Positions 20,431-31,400 of a stretch of 64,000 bases of DNA are shown here, piece by piece (positions within the stretch are counted from its first letter, which is position 1; each line of letters starts with the position of its first letter). This DNA is from Allolobophora icterica (lineage: Eukaryota > Annelida > Clitellata > Crassiclitellata > Lumbricidae). The translations under genes were made by a program, and so were the position numbers. The stretch lies in NCBI GenBank assembly GCA_963556255.1, contig OY744614.1, forward strand, positions 38,833,157 to 38,897,156, given 5' to 3'. A model generated the notes under the pieces. It was given only the letters and a program-made list of their open reading frames with translations, had not been told where the DNA came from and made no database searches.

Positions 20431-20431
<1 letters not shown>
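19437..20431 (-). mobile_element. L2-like non-LTR retrotransposon, 5'-truncated
   Basis: Read on the minus strand from 20431, frames give RLSLKSSKSQFIWFGTPQQL, VRDLGVTLDNSLTFTERISK, then LNAAARLIARLPRFSHITTF and EELHWLPLSARIQFK, and finally SLAQYRSFASIGPALWNELP. These are the ordered C-terminal blocks of L2-clade reverse transcriptase proteins. The frame is broken by stops and by a foreign stretch at about 19795-19920. The 3' end reads AAGCGCTTTATAAATA followed by GTATT-type pentamers. The 5' end abuts an ATGT microsatellite. Confidence 0.88.
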
Positions 20432-20461
<30 letters not shown>

Positions 20462-20535
20462 TGTATGTATGTATGTATGTATGTATGTATGTATGTATGT
20501 ATGTATGTATGTATGTATGTATGTATGTATGTATA
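20431..20535. repeat. (ATGT)n microsatellite
   Basis: About 26 pure ATGT units exactly at the truncated 5' edge of the L2-like LINE. Confidence 0.97.
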
Positions 20536-20945
20536 CGTATGCTGCATCTCTTAACTAATCCGGTCCTGTATAAACTGACCAGAGGGGACGTAGGCTGACC
20601 ATTGGTCATTAACAGACGGAAGCCATTAAAACTGTTTACAGTCGAGAGGTCAGTGTGTATAAAATGCGTCCTTGGCAAATGTACAACGAAGGTGGTCCAT
20701 ACGGACGAGGTCTTGCTGGTCACTGGATCTAAGTAGGCTAATCTCGAGGGAACTTCGTGTAGTATTGGACCGACGGTTGACCTCATCAAACAAACCGTCA
20801 CCTTTGAACTGGCCCAGTCCGACTGAAGCCACGCCGCCTGGCGTACGCCGGGGAAAACACAGGAACCGGATATTCAGAGAACTCGCACCGAAATGCTAGT
20901 TAGGTGACGGTCATTGTAATTATCTGCAGATCCTCTGCTTATTAA
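20536..20945. other. No recognisable gene
   Basis: Unique-looking sequence. The minus-strand frame entering the microsatellite is not recognisable as reverse transcriptase upstream of the ATGT run. Confidence 0.4.
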
Positions 20946-21220
20946 GAGGGGCATGGTATTCTAGTGGTTATCGTGGTGGACTGCCAACTGAGAGGTCGGG
21001 AGGTTCGAATCCCTGCCAGAGATTTGTTTCTGAGATTTCGGCTCCACATTACGCCTCCTAGTCAACTCGGCTGTAATGAGAACACTGTCAGACCGTACAC
21101 AGATGAGACGGCGTAGGAAAGGACAAGCCACTGCCGTCAGATGCCGAGGCTAAGAAAAATAAGTCGCTAACACTTCGTACTTATCACTGCCCCAGAGCCA
21201 GACCTGAGCTTCCCACTGAC
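20946..21220 (+). mobile_element. tRNA-derived SINE, type 2
   Basis: The head GGGGCATGGTATTCTAGTGG...GGTTCGAATCCCTGCC carries a good B box. The body has CAACTCGGCTGTAATGAG, GATGAGACGGCG and GTCGCTAACACTTCGTA. The 3' end is diverged. Confidence 0.8.
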
Positions 21221-21238
21221 AGGAGTGTATACAGTCGT

Positions 21239-21371
21239 AATACAATACAATACAATACCACTGCGTTTGATATTGCCCTCCTTCAGAAGTTCGTATGTGC
21301 ACACACGACCATAGGACACAACATCGAAGGAGTTGCTCAACTGTGCGTGAAGTTGACCCTATACAGTATAC
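21239..21371 (-). mobile_element. Retroposon 3' end with GTATT tail
   Basis: On the minus strand the sequence ends GCAGTGGTATTGTATTGTAT. The adjacent 110 bp (GGTCGTGTGTGCAC, CTTCTGAAGGAGGGC, ATATCAAACGCAG) match 29836-29960 in the same orientation. The head is not resolved and no protein is encoded. Confidence 0.6.
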
Positions 21372-22725
21372 ACCAGTGTTTAATCTAGTCCCCATCTTAT
21401 GGGGGAGGGGGAGGGGAAAAACAAGGTTTGTGGGGGACCAACAAGGGCGACCTTTTTGAGAGATTTCATCCGTGTTCAAAGATCCAACGACTTTTTTACG
21501 ACTTTTTCGGGAATTTCATCTTTAAAAAAAGTTGATGACCTCCCACAAAACCTTCATGAAAGAATACCTGAAAAATTTGACGACTTTCCTACTCTATAGA
21601 ACAGCTGCTATATTTGTATGTTTGTATGTATGTATATATACATATATATATATAACCTATTTTCCTATAACCTACTTGTAAGTATGTATATATACATACA
21701 TACAAAAATACAAATAAACATACAAATATACAAACATACATACAAACATACAAATATACATAGATACAAACATATGTACACGCACACATATATATATACA
21801 CACATACATACATACACAAAATTACACATATATACATAAATACAAGACCATCAAAATGCTACAATACAGACGCAGAGAAAGGCCAAGAAGTTCGTGTTGC
21901 ATTTCATGTTGTATTTACGTACAACCTCGGTGTCCATACCTGGTGTCCATACTTGGTGTCCATACATTGTGACCTGTTTGGTCCTAACATGGTCTGCTTG
22001 GTGCCTCTTTGTGGGCAACGCAGAATGTACATAACAAAACACAATTTCTGATTTTCTTTTCTTTCGACAGAACTTCAACTGAACACACATTCATACAGAG
22101 CCAGTCTAAAAAGGTCGGTCACGAAGATGCTCGTTGCAAACGACCCACCACCGTCATCAACACCAGATTCACATTTCTGTGTGACTTTGCACACATTAAA
22201 ATTTTTAAAATAATAATAGTATGTGTCAGCTATTAGCATAATTAATGTCAACATTGACACACGTTAACACAAGGCAACGATGACTCCTGCAAATAAAAAT
22301 GCCAACATTTACTTGTGGATGATACAACTAGCAGATGACACGGTCAGGCAAACACTGACGTAAATGAGACGAGATCGACGAATTTATTTCGTGTGTCGAC
22401 CAAACTCGTACAACTACTTGTAATTTCGACAATTAATGACACACAGACTCACAGATTAAACACACAATTTATTCAGTTGAATCTTTTTCGAGCGAGCATG
22501 ACCAGACGCATAACTCAACAAGTAACAGAGATGGAAAATGTCAATATAAACACTGAGTTTCAAACGTATGTTGACCACATGAATACACTGAAATACGCCA
22601 TGTATCGTATTACGCCTAGAAAAGTCTCCAAAGGATCGAAGGCCAACATCAGAGTAGCTTACGAGACATCCCTTCATACAAATTGTCGAGAATTACCGAT
22701 TGTGCTGCCCTCTATATACATATAG
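21372..22725. other. No recognisable gene; TACATA tract at 21615-21845
   Basis: 21390-21600 has a G-run edge and Phe/Asp-rich chance frames, and may be a degraded DNA element. 21615-21845 consists of TACATA/TATG steps. 21846-22725 shows no coding signal, although CACATTTCTGTGTGACTTTG at 22169 recurs at 33461 and 52530 and marks an old dispersed repeat. Confidence 0.4.
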
Positions 22726-23150
22726 ACATGATGGTCTAGTAGTGGTAAGTTGCTTTGGTCAACGATAATGTGGTTGCGAGTTTGACTCCACATTACTACC
22801 TTGGGCACAGGGGCGTCTATCCCCCCTAAGTCATTGGAGCAACTTCCCCTTCCCCCTCTTTTTCCCCTCCATCTTCCTTCCCCCCTAAAATGGTGGCACA
22901 CACACTGACAGATCTTCCCCCTATTTCTTGGATGGAGCATTTGCTCCACGGTTTCTATGGTGTAGACGCCCCTGCTTGGGCAAGTGGTTTGCGTACATGC
23001 ACCTCTGTTACCAAGCAATGGAGTTTGATACCAGTACGAGCTGGGAAGCACCCTGTGAAGCACTGGCTCCATGTCCAAGATCCTGGGATTTGTCCATTCC
23101 CGACTCAAGGACTGAAGCGACGAAAATGAGCGCCTTCCCTACATTCCTCA
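22726..23150 (+). mobile_element. tRNA-type SINE interrupted by a MITE
   Basis: The head GATGGTCTAGTAGTGGTAAG...GCGAGTTTGACTCCAC continues to CTTGGGCA, where the MITE at 22808-22974 is inserted. After the MITE the body resumes with CTTGGGCAAGTGG. It continues with CCAAGATCCTGGGATTTGTC, CGACTCAAGGACTGAA and AATGAGCGCC. A diverged copy of this 3' body lies at 40995-41175. Confidence 0.7.
22808..22974. mobile_element. hAT-like MITE (CAGGGGCGTCTA family), copy 2
   Basis: The ends CAGGGGCGTCTA and TAGACGCCCCTG are perfect 12-bp inverted repeats. The flanks are CTTGGGCA on both sides (22800-22807 and 22975-22982), a perfect 8-bp target duplication. The interior is the reverse complement of copy 1 with extra C-runs. 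The chance frames sharing GFYGVDAPA at both loci come from the right end of this MITE. Confidence 0.92.
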
Positions 23151-23424
23151 CGTGACATGTTACATGTGAGATCTACTTTTGCTTTACTATACACTTACAT
23201 AACATAAACTGATTTCACCCACATCTATACTTGTACCAGTGACATTTGGCATAGTTTAATTTTTTTCTGCAATCTATTCACATATTTCATAAAAGAATGA
23301 GTAAAAACCAAACTAAGAACGCTACATTTTCCTGGCCAGAGTACTAAATCGCCTCTGGGCCAAGGCCAAAGCTCTGAACCCTGTCAAAAAATCCGAGTTT
23401 GACTCAAAATTTCAAAGTTAAAAA
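23151..23424. other. No recognisable gene
   Basis: No coding or repeat signal that I can name. Confidence 0.4.
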
Positions 23425-23515
23425 AATTCAAAAGTCCTTCACTCACAAATGCTCAGCACTATCGATTGATGCGTGGTCACTAGAGAGTGGCACCTAGATG
23501 TGCAATAATAAAATA
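23425..23515 (+). mobile_element. Type 3 SINE, 3' end only
   Basis: CCTTCACTCACAAATGCTCAG, then CTATCGATTGATGCGTGGTC, CACTAGAGAGTGG and an AATAAA-rich end match the tail block of other type 3 copies. Confidence 0.7.
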
Positions 23516-23769
23516 AATAAAATGGAAAAATACCAAACAAGAAGAATTCGTGCTTGTGTGTGTGTGTGTGTGTATACGACCTCGTAATTTCTGCCTGAAC
23601 CTGACACACAATTTCTTTTCATATATCTGTACTACTACTACTACCACCCTGTATTAACTCTGCACAATAAGTTGTTGATGCATGACAAACTATTGACAAT
23701 AGAGTCTGCACAGACAATGCCCTTACACAGCACCTGTGGTGGTTTATTTTAAACAGCACGTATCTTATT

Positions 23770-23950
23770 TCTCAGTTTTTATATAGCGTCCATATCGACA
23801 AACCTCAATCGCTGTCACTACAACATTGGACTGAGTAGTTGCTCAATATGACTACACCACAGTAAGCTTCAGGAAAGGCTCGAACCTGCTTGCTTTGCAT
23901 GACAAAAGCAAATGTTCCACCAAAGCACTCGAGTCCAGGCACACGGCCAC
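23770..23950 (-). mobile_element. tRNA-derived SINE (type unassigned)
   Basis: On the minus strand a tRNA-like head ends GCAGGTTCGAGCC (B box). It is followed by AGCAACTACTCAGTCCAATG and a 3' end GGACGCTATATAAAAACTGA carrying the L2-type tail motif. Confidence 0.65.
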
Positions 23951-24532
23951 ATTTAACACTTTAACGACTGCATTGATTTCCCAGTCAATTTTAGCACGCA
24001 CTCATCATTAAAGTCCATTCCTGATATTGGTAGTTTTGTCATAACCCACATGCAATTACAAAAGTACTTCTTCTGATGAAATTACTCGCATTTAATTAAA
24101 TAAAACCTTCTTCTTTAGCTTCCTCATGCTAACTGGGTATTCCGTGGTTTCTGTGCTGTCTTGCGTGCAGGTCCTCATCTATAGAATTCATTACCACCAG
24201 CTTTGACAGACACTTCTCTTTCTCAAATTACGCTTCACAAACAAGAAATACTTATGTTCTCCAGCAACCCATACTTTTAGGTGAACTCATAAATTCGCAC
24301 AATACAAGTATATGATTAATAATAATAATAATAATAAAAAAGTCAACAAATGTAGCCATAATTTGTGATTGATGTCTGAACTTACTTGCTTTTACTTCAA
24401 TACATACCACAGAAAAACTTCCACACATTTTAACAACGCTACAGTATAAAATACACCCAAAGAAATGTGAACGTTTACAAAATAAGGAATGGTATTCAAC
24501 TGTAAAAATCATCTGGTTAAAACCACGATGTA
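23951..24532. other. No gene; sequence downstream of CLASP
   Basis: Contains an AAT microsatellite at 24317-24340. No exon recognised. Confidence 0.4.
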
Positions 24533-24538
24533 TTTATT
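24533..24538 (-). terminator. Candidate CLASP polyadenylation signal
   Basis: On the minus strand this reads AATAAA, about 830 bases after the CLASP stop codon. It is the first AATAAA I see downstream. Transcript data would be needed to fix the 3' end. Confidence 0.35.
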
Positions 24539-25365
24539 CACTGTACTGGTCCGAAACATGAAACTACTTTGATTCTGAACAAAAGACTTCTTTAAATTGT
24601 TGAACCCTATTAATTATCGCTGCAATGTTGCACTATTACAAACACGTCATTCAGAAAATGAAGACTGTTACCAGAAGCAAAATTTACCCAATTTTTAACT
24701 TTCATATGTAAAAACTGCTACGACAACTCTACTCTAAAAAAACAAGCCAGCATGCGACACGCTGTTTTTCACTGCCTATATTGTACACAATGCTAAGGAA
24801 ATTAGTAAACAAGTCTTACACTTTTTGATAATAAATACTCCCACTGCAGCACTGAAATATTAAACCAATGATGAAATGAAATCATTTTAGAGCGAGAGCC
24901 CGATCGACCTTATCCGAGGTCCGATTAGGTAGTACACAGAAGAAACGAGAAAACACCACTGTTGTTCAATCTACTCAGGTAAATTACAGCGAAATTGTCA
25001 ACTTGTCTCTACGAAGCCTTCTGCACGCCACACCGTCATTCTCGCTAACACATCGACGACCCATACATTTTAGATTGAAAACACAAGACCACTTTCAACA
25101 ATCTGATGAGTAGAGAACTCTGTATATTTCTCACAAAATCCGACATCACCACAAACAAACAGTCCTGTTCGATAGACTCTGAACGTGGAAGATTCAGATT
25201 TAAGGTCAGTGACACTAAACACGAAAGCCAGCCACCAGAAAAACCAGACTAAATGCAAACGTCTTTTCTAAGTTTTCACTGAATGATGATGACGTAAATG
25301 CAGTGTCCGTTTAAAGCGAAACAACTCCGAATGATTCCTACGCAAGGCGACGCTACTAGCGACGT
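24539..25365 (-). other. Probable CLASP 3' untranslated region
   Basis: Sequence between the CLASP stop codon and the candidate polyadenylation signal. No repeats or open frames of note. Confidence 0.4.
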
Positions 25366-25473
25366 CTAGATGAGATCGGCTGAAACGGGCGAATTTGTTT
25401 TTGAAGTCCTGTCGCTTGAATCTTCAACTTTTTGTGCAAGACCTCGTTTGATATACAAATTCAACAACTTCAT
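25366..25473 (-). CDS. CLASP: CLASP terminal exon (visible exon 34)
   Basis: Acceptor ATCTTCAG|ATG. Codes MKLLNLYIKR, identical to the conserved CLASP ending, then a short Ser/Asp-rich tail and TAG at 25366-25368. 35 residues plus stop. Confidence 0.95.
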   Translation of the reverse strand: MKLLNLYIKRGLAQKVEDSSDRTSKTNSPVSADLI

Positions 25474-28400
25474 CTGAAGATAAACACAAAAGAAAATCAA
25501 TCAATGTCATGACTCCTTTTAAATGGACTAAATTAAATTTGTTTAACGTCAATTTTCACTCATGTAATGTTCAGTTCTAAACTGATGTGCGTTAGGATAG
25601 CTAATACAGAAATTAAATGTGCAAAATACCAAGGCTGGATGAATTTTATTAAATAACAGAAAGAGAATGAAAAGCAGTATGTCAAGTTAATATGCTTTTC
25701 TCCTGGTGACGGTTTGAACCCTGAACCTATGTCCTGACGGCCCAAGTTCAGTCCTAGACAATCAAGCACCCCTGAACTGCACTTCAATGCCTATCCAGTT
25801 CGGAAGAGAGCAGAAGGAGCAACTGCGAGCACCACTTACTTTGCTACCACTGAGTTCACTCAGATAAGGCCTAAGCTCATCTCCGACGACCAGATAGATA
25901 GCCACCAGACAGAAGACGCTTGCTTTCCTAACTCGACTCTCGCTGTTGTCATAGCCCTGCAAAATAAAACAACTCTACAGGTTGACCGACATCAGTTCCC
26001 AGCAACTCTGCATAATAAACTCAAGAGACTAGCCAATCTGTCAATGGCCAGGTGCCAGACACATTATCACTGAGAAAGTCGATAGTCCAGGACAATTCAA
26101 TGCAATGTTTTAGATGTTGGGGGGGAGGGGACGAACAATCCAGCAAGGAAAACATTTTTGACAAGAATGCTCTATATTGTATAAACTATATGTAAACCAA
26201 AGTGCAGTATAAGCTGTTGGCAGTAATAAAGAATATACTTACTTACTTATATATTGTAAGTACAGAATACATAATAATAAAATAATTCTGAATGTCAGAA
26301 TTGTGAATGTGATTTGAACATTGGAAATTGAACGCAAATCAACCTTGAGAAGCCCAGGAACCAACTGCGGCAGTAACTGCAGTACCACGCTTTTGTCCGA
26401 AACGATCTCTACGACCTTGATCTGCATTTTTATGGCGGCTAGGTTAATCGGACATTCAGACGATTCAGTGAATGAGTTGAGAATGGTGATGCACTGGTCA
26501 GCTGGAATGGCCCTGGCTAAAGCACCTGAACACTCCTCAGCAATCCTTATGACCTAAACACACAAATATGTCACTTTTTATTTAAATCAAATGACTCCAG
26601 ATTTGTTCAGTAGAGTTTTACGCACAATGATCATTGAAATGGAAAAATGCCATTGCTGAGTTCTACACAGAAGTTATCATTAAAAATCAGATACTTATTC
26701 ATATGGTGATAATTTTTTAATTCACCTTAAAAATGTGCATAGCTTGATAAATATAAGTCATAACATGTCTGCAAAATGAGGTAAAATAAAGAGTACAGTT
26801 GATTCAATTAGAACACTTGACATTAAATAGAACTGAGCAGATTTCCAATGTTAGCAATGATTCCTGATGATTGTAGCAAACCCTTTAGAATGGAGACAAG
26901 AGTTAGCAATAACATTACAATGTTTCCTTGCTCAAACCAAACTATTTCACTACAGCCACAGATGGTGAACCCAGTTGACTTCAAAGTTTCATAAAAAAAC
27001 TCGAAATCATACAAAGCATCGGCAGGACTAAATCGCAAAGCATAATGGGATAAACGCAATGGTCCAAAAACTGTTAACACCTAAATTGCATTAACTTTTC
27101 CAAAAATGTAGGCTCCAACTTCTAATTAAAACAACACCTAAAATCAATTGCAAAGTAAATAAACCAAGAATGTTTTGTGTCCTTAAAATGAGAACGGAAA
27201 CAGCAGCAAAAGAGTGAGCATCTATGACATACATCCTTGGCTTGTGTATCTTTCTGGACTTGCAGAATCTTCAGTATAGTTAACTCTGCGTATTCTTTGA
27301 ACCTCTGGGGCTGACGTCGAATAATTTCACGAAGAACTCTCAACGATAATATTCGTAAATTTTCCTAGAACACACAACCAACATCTCGTAACCAAAACCT
27401 TCAATACTGCCGTTCAACAGTATTCCATCATTCTGCAAGTCAAACTGTTTAAAATACCTCAATAATAAATATAACAGAAGAACAAATTTGTTTGAACCAA
27501 CCCCAAAAAACAGCTATGGGTATCAAGTGTTAGGAACTTCATATCTCTTGGCCTCGGTGTACGAGGGCAGCTGACCAGTCCTCTCCCATGCTCCTCGATT
27601 TCTTGTAACTTATGGGAGAGGACAAGTTTTAGTAACTTCATTTTTCTTGGCCTCAGCATACTATGGCTGGTGGCCAGTCCTCTTCCATGCCATATTATCC
27701 TCCCACAGACAGTGTATGGTCAGTGTACTCATTTGATAGGGCTACGAATCCGCAAGGGGGTGCAAATGGAGCAGACATCTTGCAACATATTTCTCCCCGG
27801 TGAGGATTTGAACCACAATTTCTTTGAGTTTACAGTTTGCTGACCCCTAGACTCTACCATGTATAAAATAATAGTTACATTAAAATTTGTTAATATAAAT
27901 TGCAATAAAGTATCAATTAAAACAAGGTAATTGAAACAAAAGAAATACACTCCGCACTTCCAGTCAAACATCTACCACAATAAGAACAGAATGAGGTTGA
28001 TAATGACGAACCACGTTCTGCAACGCTACAAGCTCTCAATCAACCAAACATACGAAATTCAAAACAATCCACGAACAGAGACAAAACTGATTTACTGACG
28101 TCAGTGTCATCCAAAGTTTCCAGAAGCAGAAGAAGAATGGTTTTGAAATGTTCCGTCCAGATATCCTGCTCTCCTTCCCGAGTTATTCGAATTAGATTCG
28201 CCAAGGCATTTCTCCTCTCTTCAAATCTGCAAATAAGTTTAAACAGCAACACAATCAGTACAACTATTTCCACTTCAGCAACTCATTAATTTAACTGAAA
28301 TAACAACTAAGAAGAAGAGCAGTCCCTTAAGCTAGCCCGGAGGCAGCCATGGGCATGAAGTGTTATCGACTTCATTTTCTTAGCCTCGGCATATGAGGGC

Positions 28401-31400
28401 GGGTGGCTGGTCCTCTCCTTCACCATCTCATCTTCCCACCGACAGAGTAAGGTCGGTGTACTCAATATAGCTGAGCTTGCTAGGGGGCGCATGGGGAGCA
28501 GAAATCTCAAACCAAATTTCAACTAAAACTGACTTGAAAAGCTAAATGGCAACAATAACTCACAACATAAGTGAACAGCCTACTGTCTAGATGAAACAAG
28601 CCAAATGATAACAAGCACTTTTGAGGGGTTCCTAAATTGCGCCTTATAGAAGTCCATACACATACAAGCGTACATATATAATAATAATCTTTTCTTTATT
28701 AATTCAAACCGACAAACGCAGTAAGATTACATTGAGACATGACAGTACAATTATCAGTATCTCAACTAAACACGCGCTATGGCAGCCATGCAAGGCGCTT
28801 GCCCGAGGGGGGTTGTGGAAATCGAACCACATACTGCTGCTCTCCTGCTGCTCTCCTGGCTATGAGTGTTACCATTACTCTGTCCCCCTTCCCCTATGAT
28901 GGAAAAATCACTGAAGCTGTAGACAAGTGGCCACCTATCCAACACAATAGCAGACACCAGACTGAAGTCAATAAGTAAAGCTCTGATGAATCTAACCTTT
29001 CGTTCCGATTGGATAGTTCTAGTATAATGTCGTCTATGACTTCGACGTGATCTAACGGAAATTCTGAAAAATTCAAAACAGCAACAAATAAAAGAAACAG
29101 GCCAAACGATAACTGATTTTGGAAGTTAAAGCTTTCTGTGTCCACATTATTTCAAGTCCTAGCAAACACAGAATAAACGCAGAAGGCATTATTGAAACAA
29201 AAACACAATTTAGGAAGATTGAAAATCTGTAACAAATAACGAGCTCATACAGGAGCTCTGTAAATATTACAGACATCAAACTCAAATAGGAAAACTTCAA
29301 ACAGAAGCAGGAGCATTTTGGCATGGCCAAACAACTTGCAATTAAATAAAGAAAACAATATTTAAATCAGATGAACAGAACTGACAAACCACAGCTGTGA
29401 CAGCCTTTACTGTCAAGGAGATGAGCAGCAAAAAACACTGCGTGAAGAAGCAACGCATGAAAGTGCTTTAACAGACGTAGAAACGGGGAAGAATTATCGA
29501 GCGGAAGAGGGAACAGGAGAGAATCATAATTACTACACTGCAGGATCTACATCTGTTTTTTACTCACCAGAGGGCCAATGAACAATTGACCCACAAGTCA
29601 TCGCCATTCCAATGAAGGCAACACAGAAAATTGCCAAAACGTTAGAGATGCAGACAAGTAAACTAATGTCTACTAATAAGAGAAAACTATTTAAAGGAAC
29701 CGAATCGACTAGCACCGAAGAAGCACATTTAAACAAATATTAAGAAAATCAGTGCAACAACTAACACCAGTGCAGACACCAGATGGTGTAGTGGCTATGC
29801 ACTGAAAAGATGTCCTTTTCAGTGCTTTCTTCTAAAATACAATACAATACAACTGTATTTGATATTCCCCTCCTTCTGAAGTTTAGAAGTGCACACACGA
29901 CCATACAACAGAACAACAACGGCACTGAACAGTTGTGCAAGAGGGACTGCTCAAGGTTCCTAGACACTGACCACCCTACACACTGACCGCCTCAGTGGTG
30001 GCTTGATACCATACACTTTGGGTGGTTTGATACCATACACGCAAAGTGCTCTGATCAATCGGCTATCGTGCCCTAAAAGATCTAGAAAGAAACTACAGAG
30101 AACCATCAGTTATCAGTAATCACAGTTCAGTCATTTAACACTTTGGCGATGAGCGTGTACTAAAAGTGACTGGGAAACCAATTTAGATCATCATTAAAGT
30201 GTTAAGAAACTCAGTTAAACAGATAAAATATGGTGTACAGCAAGGTAATAACTTATTTATTATCTACCTCTGTCAATATATACATACCTCTATCAATATA
30301 TGCATACCAGTAAACTTTGTGCACGTTAAAACTTTGTGTAATAATAAAAATAATAGACTTGCAATAAGTTAACAGTGAAGACAAATACATGGATAGTTTC
30401 TCATAGCTGTTGACGGCAGAGGTTATTCTGGTAACAAATCATAATGTTTATGCAAATTCACTCCTAAAGAAATTGCAACAACGTACATTACCAGAGCTAC
30501 TGCATTACCTTCACTAAAGATGTCATTTTCTACATCAAAGGCTGCATCTGCTAAGCTGGTTAGGTTCAATCCATTCGACCTCTAGAATGTCAAAACAACC
30601 AGATATTTTCTTCAGTCTCTCTGGCACAAGAACTATTATTAGGGAACAGGCACCGAAGCAGGAATATGCCAGAACGAAATTTTATTTAGGCATCATTAAA
30701 ACTTCAACTCTAGCGTAATTTCTATCAATCATAAGCTATGCTGTTTGTAGCAGTCAAACTTTTACTCTTCCTGGCTAACAATGCTTCAAAGTTTCAAATT
30801 CTGCCACTATCCAACATGTGATCATGCCAGTCCCAAGCGTGGAGAAAGAAGGAGGTCAACAGTGTCGTTAAACAACAACTAACCAACCAACCAAGTCACA
30901 GAAGGTGTAAGACGCAAACCAGTAATGAGTCATTTTGTTAGCATTTGTTTTTCAACCTTCAGATTGATAAAAGATCGTAATGGTGAAGGTAACTGCCAAT
31001 TTATATAGCACCACGTCAAGAGAGACTCATTAGAGGCGCTCCCGACCTAACACAATGAAACCACGATAAAAAAATGGTCTTCAAGAGGAAAAGAGGCAAA
31101 GAGAAGCTCATATCTCAGGTTGTTATACAGCTTGTTCCAGGAGGATGGGCTGACCACAGCAAAACTCCTATGCTGGACGCTGATCTCGTCTTTACTTAGC
31201 AATGTACATGCATACAGTCCCTAATCATGTCTAACAAAAGGCACCTCATCCTGATAGTTGTTCGGATTGTACTGTCTCCTTTTCTCCGCACTTCCAGCAT
31301 CGTCGTCTCTTTGGCCGTCGTGAGATCTCGAATCTCTGCGCGAATCCGAGAACTGTGAATCCATTCGACTCAGGTTCTGGATGTCGGCAGACGTCTTCTT

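Noticed and set aside
22890..23155. Frame with GFYGVDAPA shared with 14109-14315
   Set aside because: The shared peptide comes from the right end of the CAGGGGCGTCTA MITE, at both loci.
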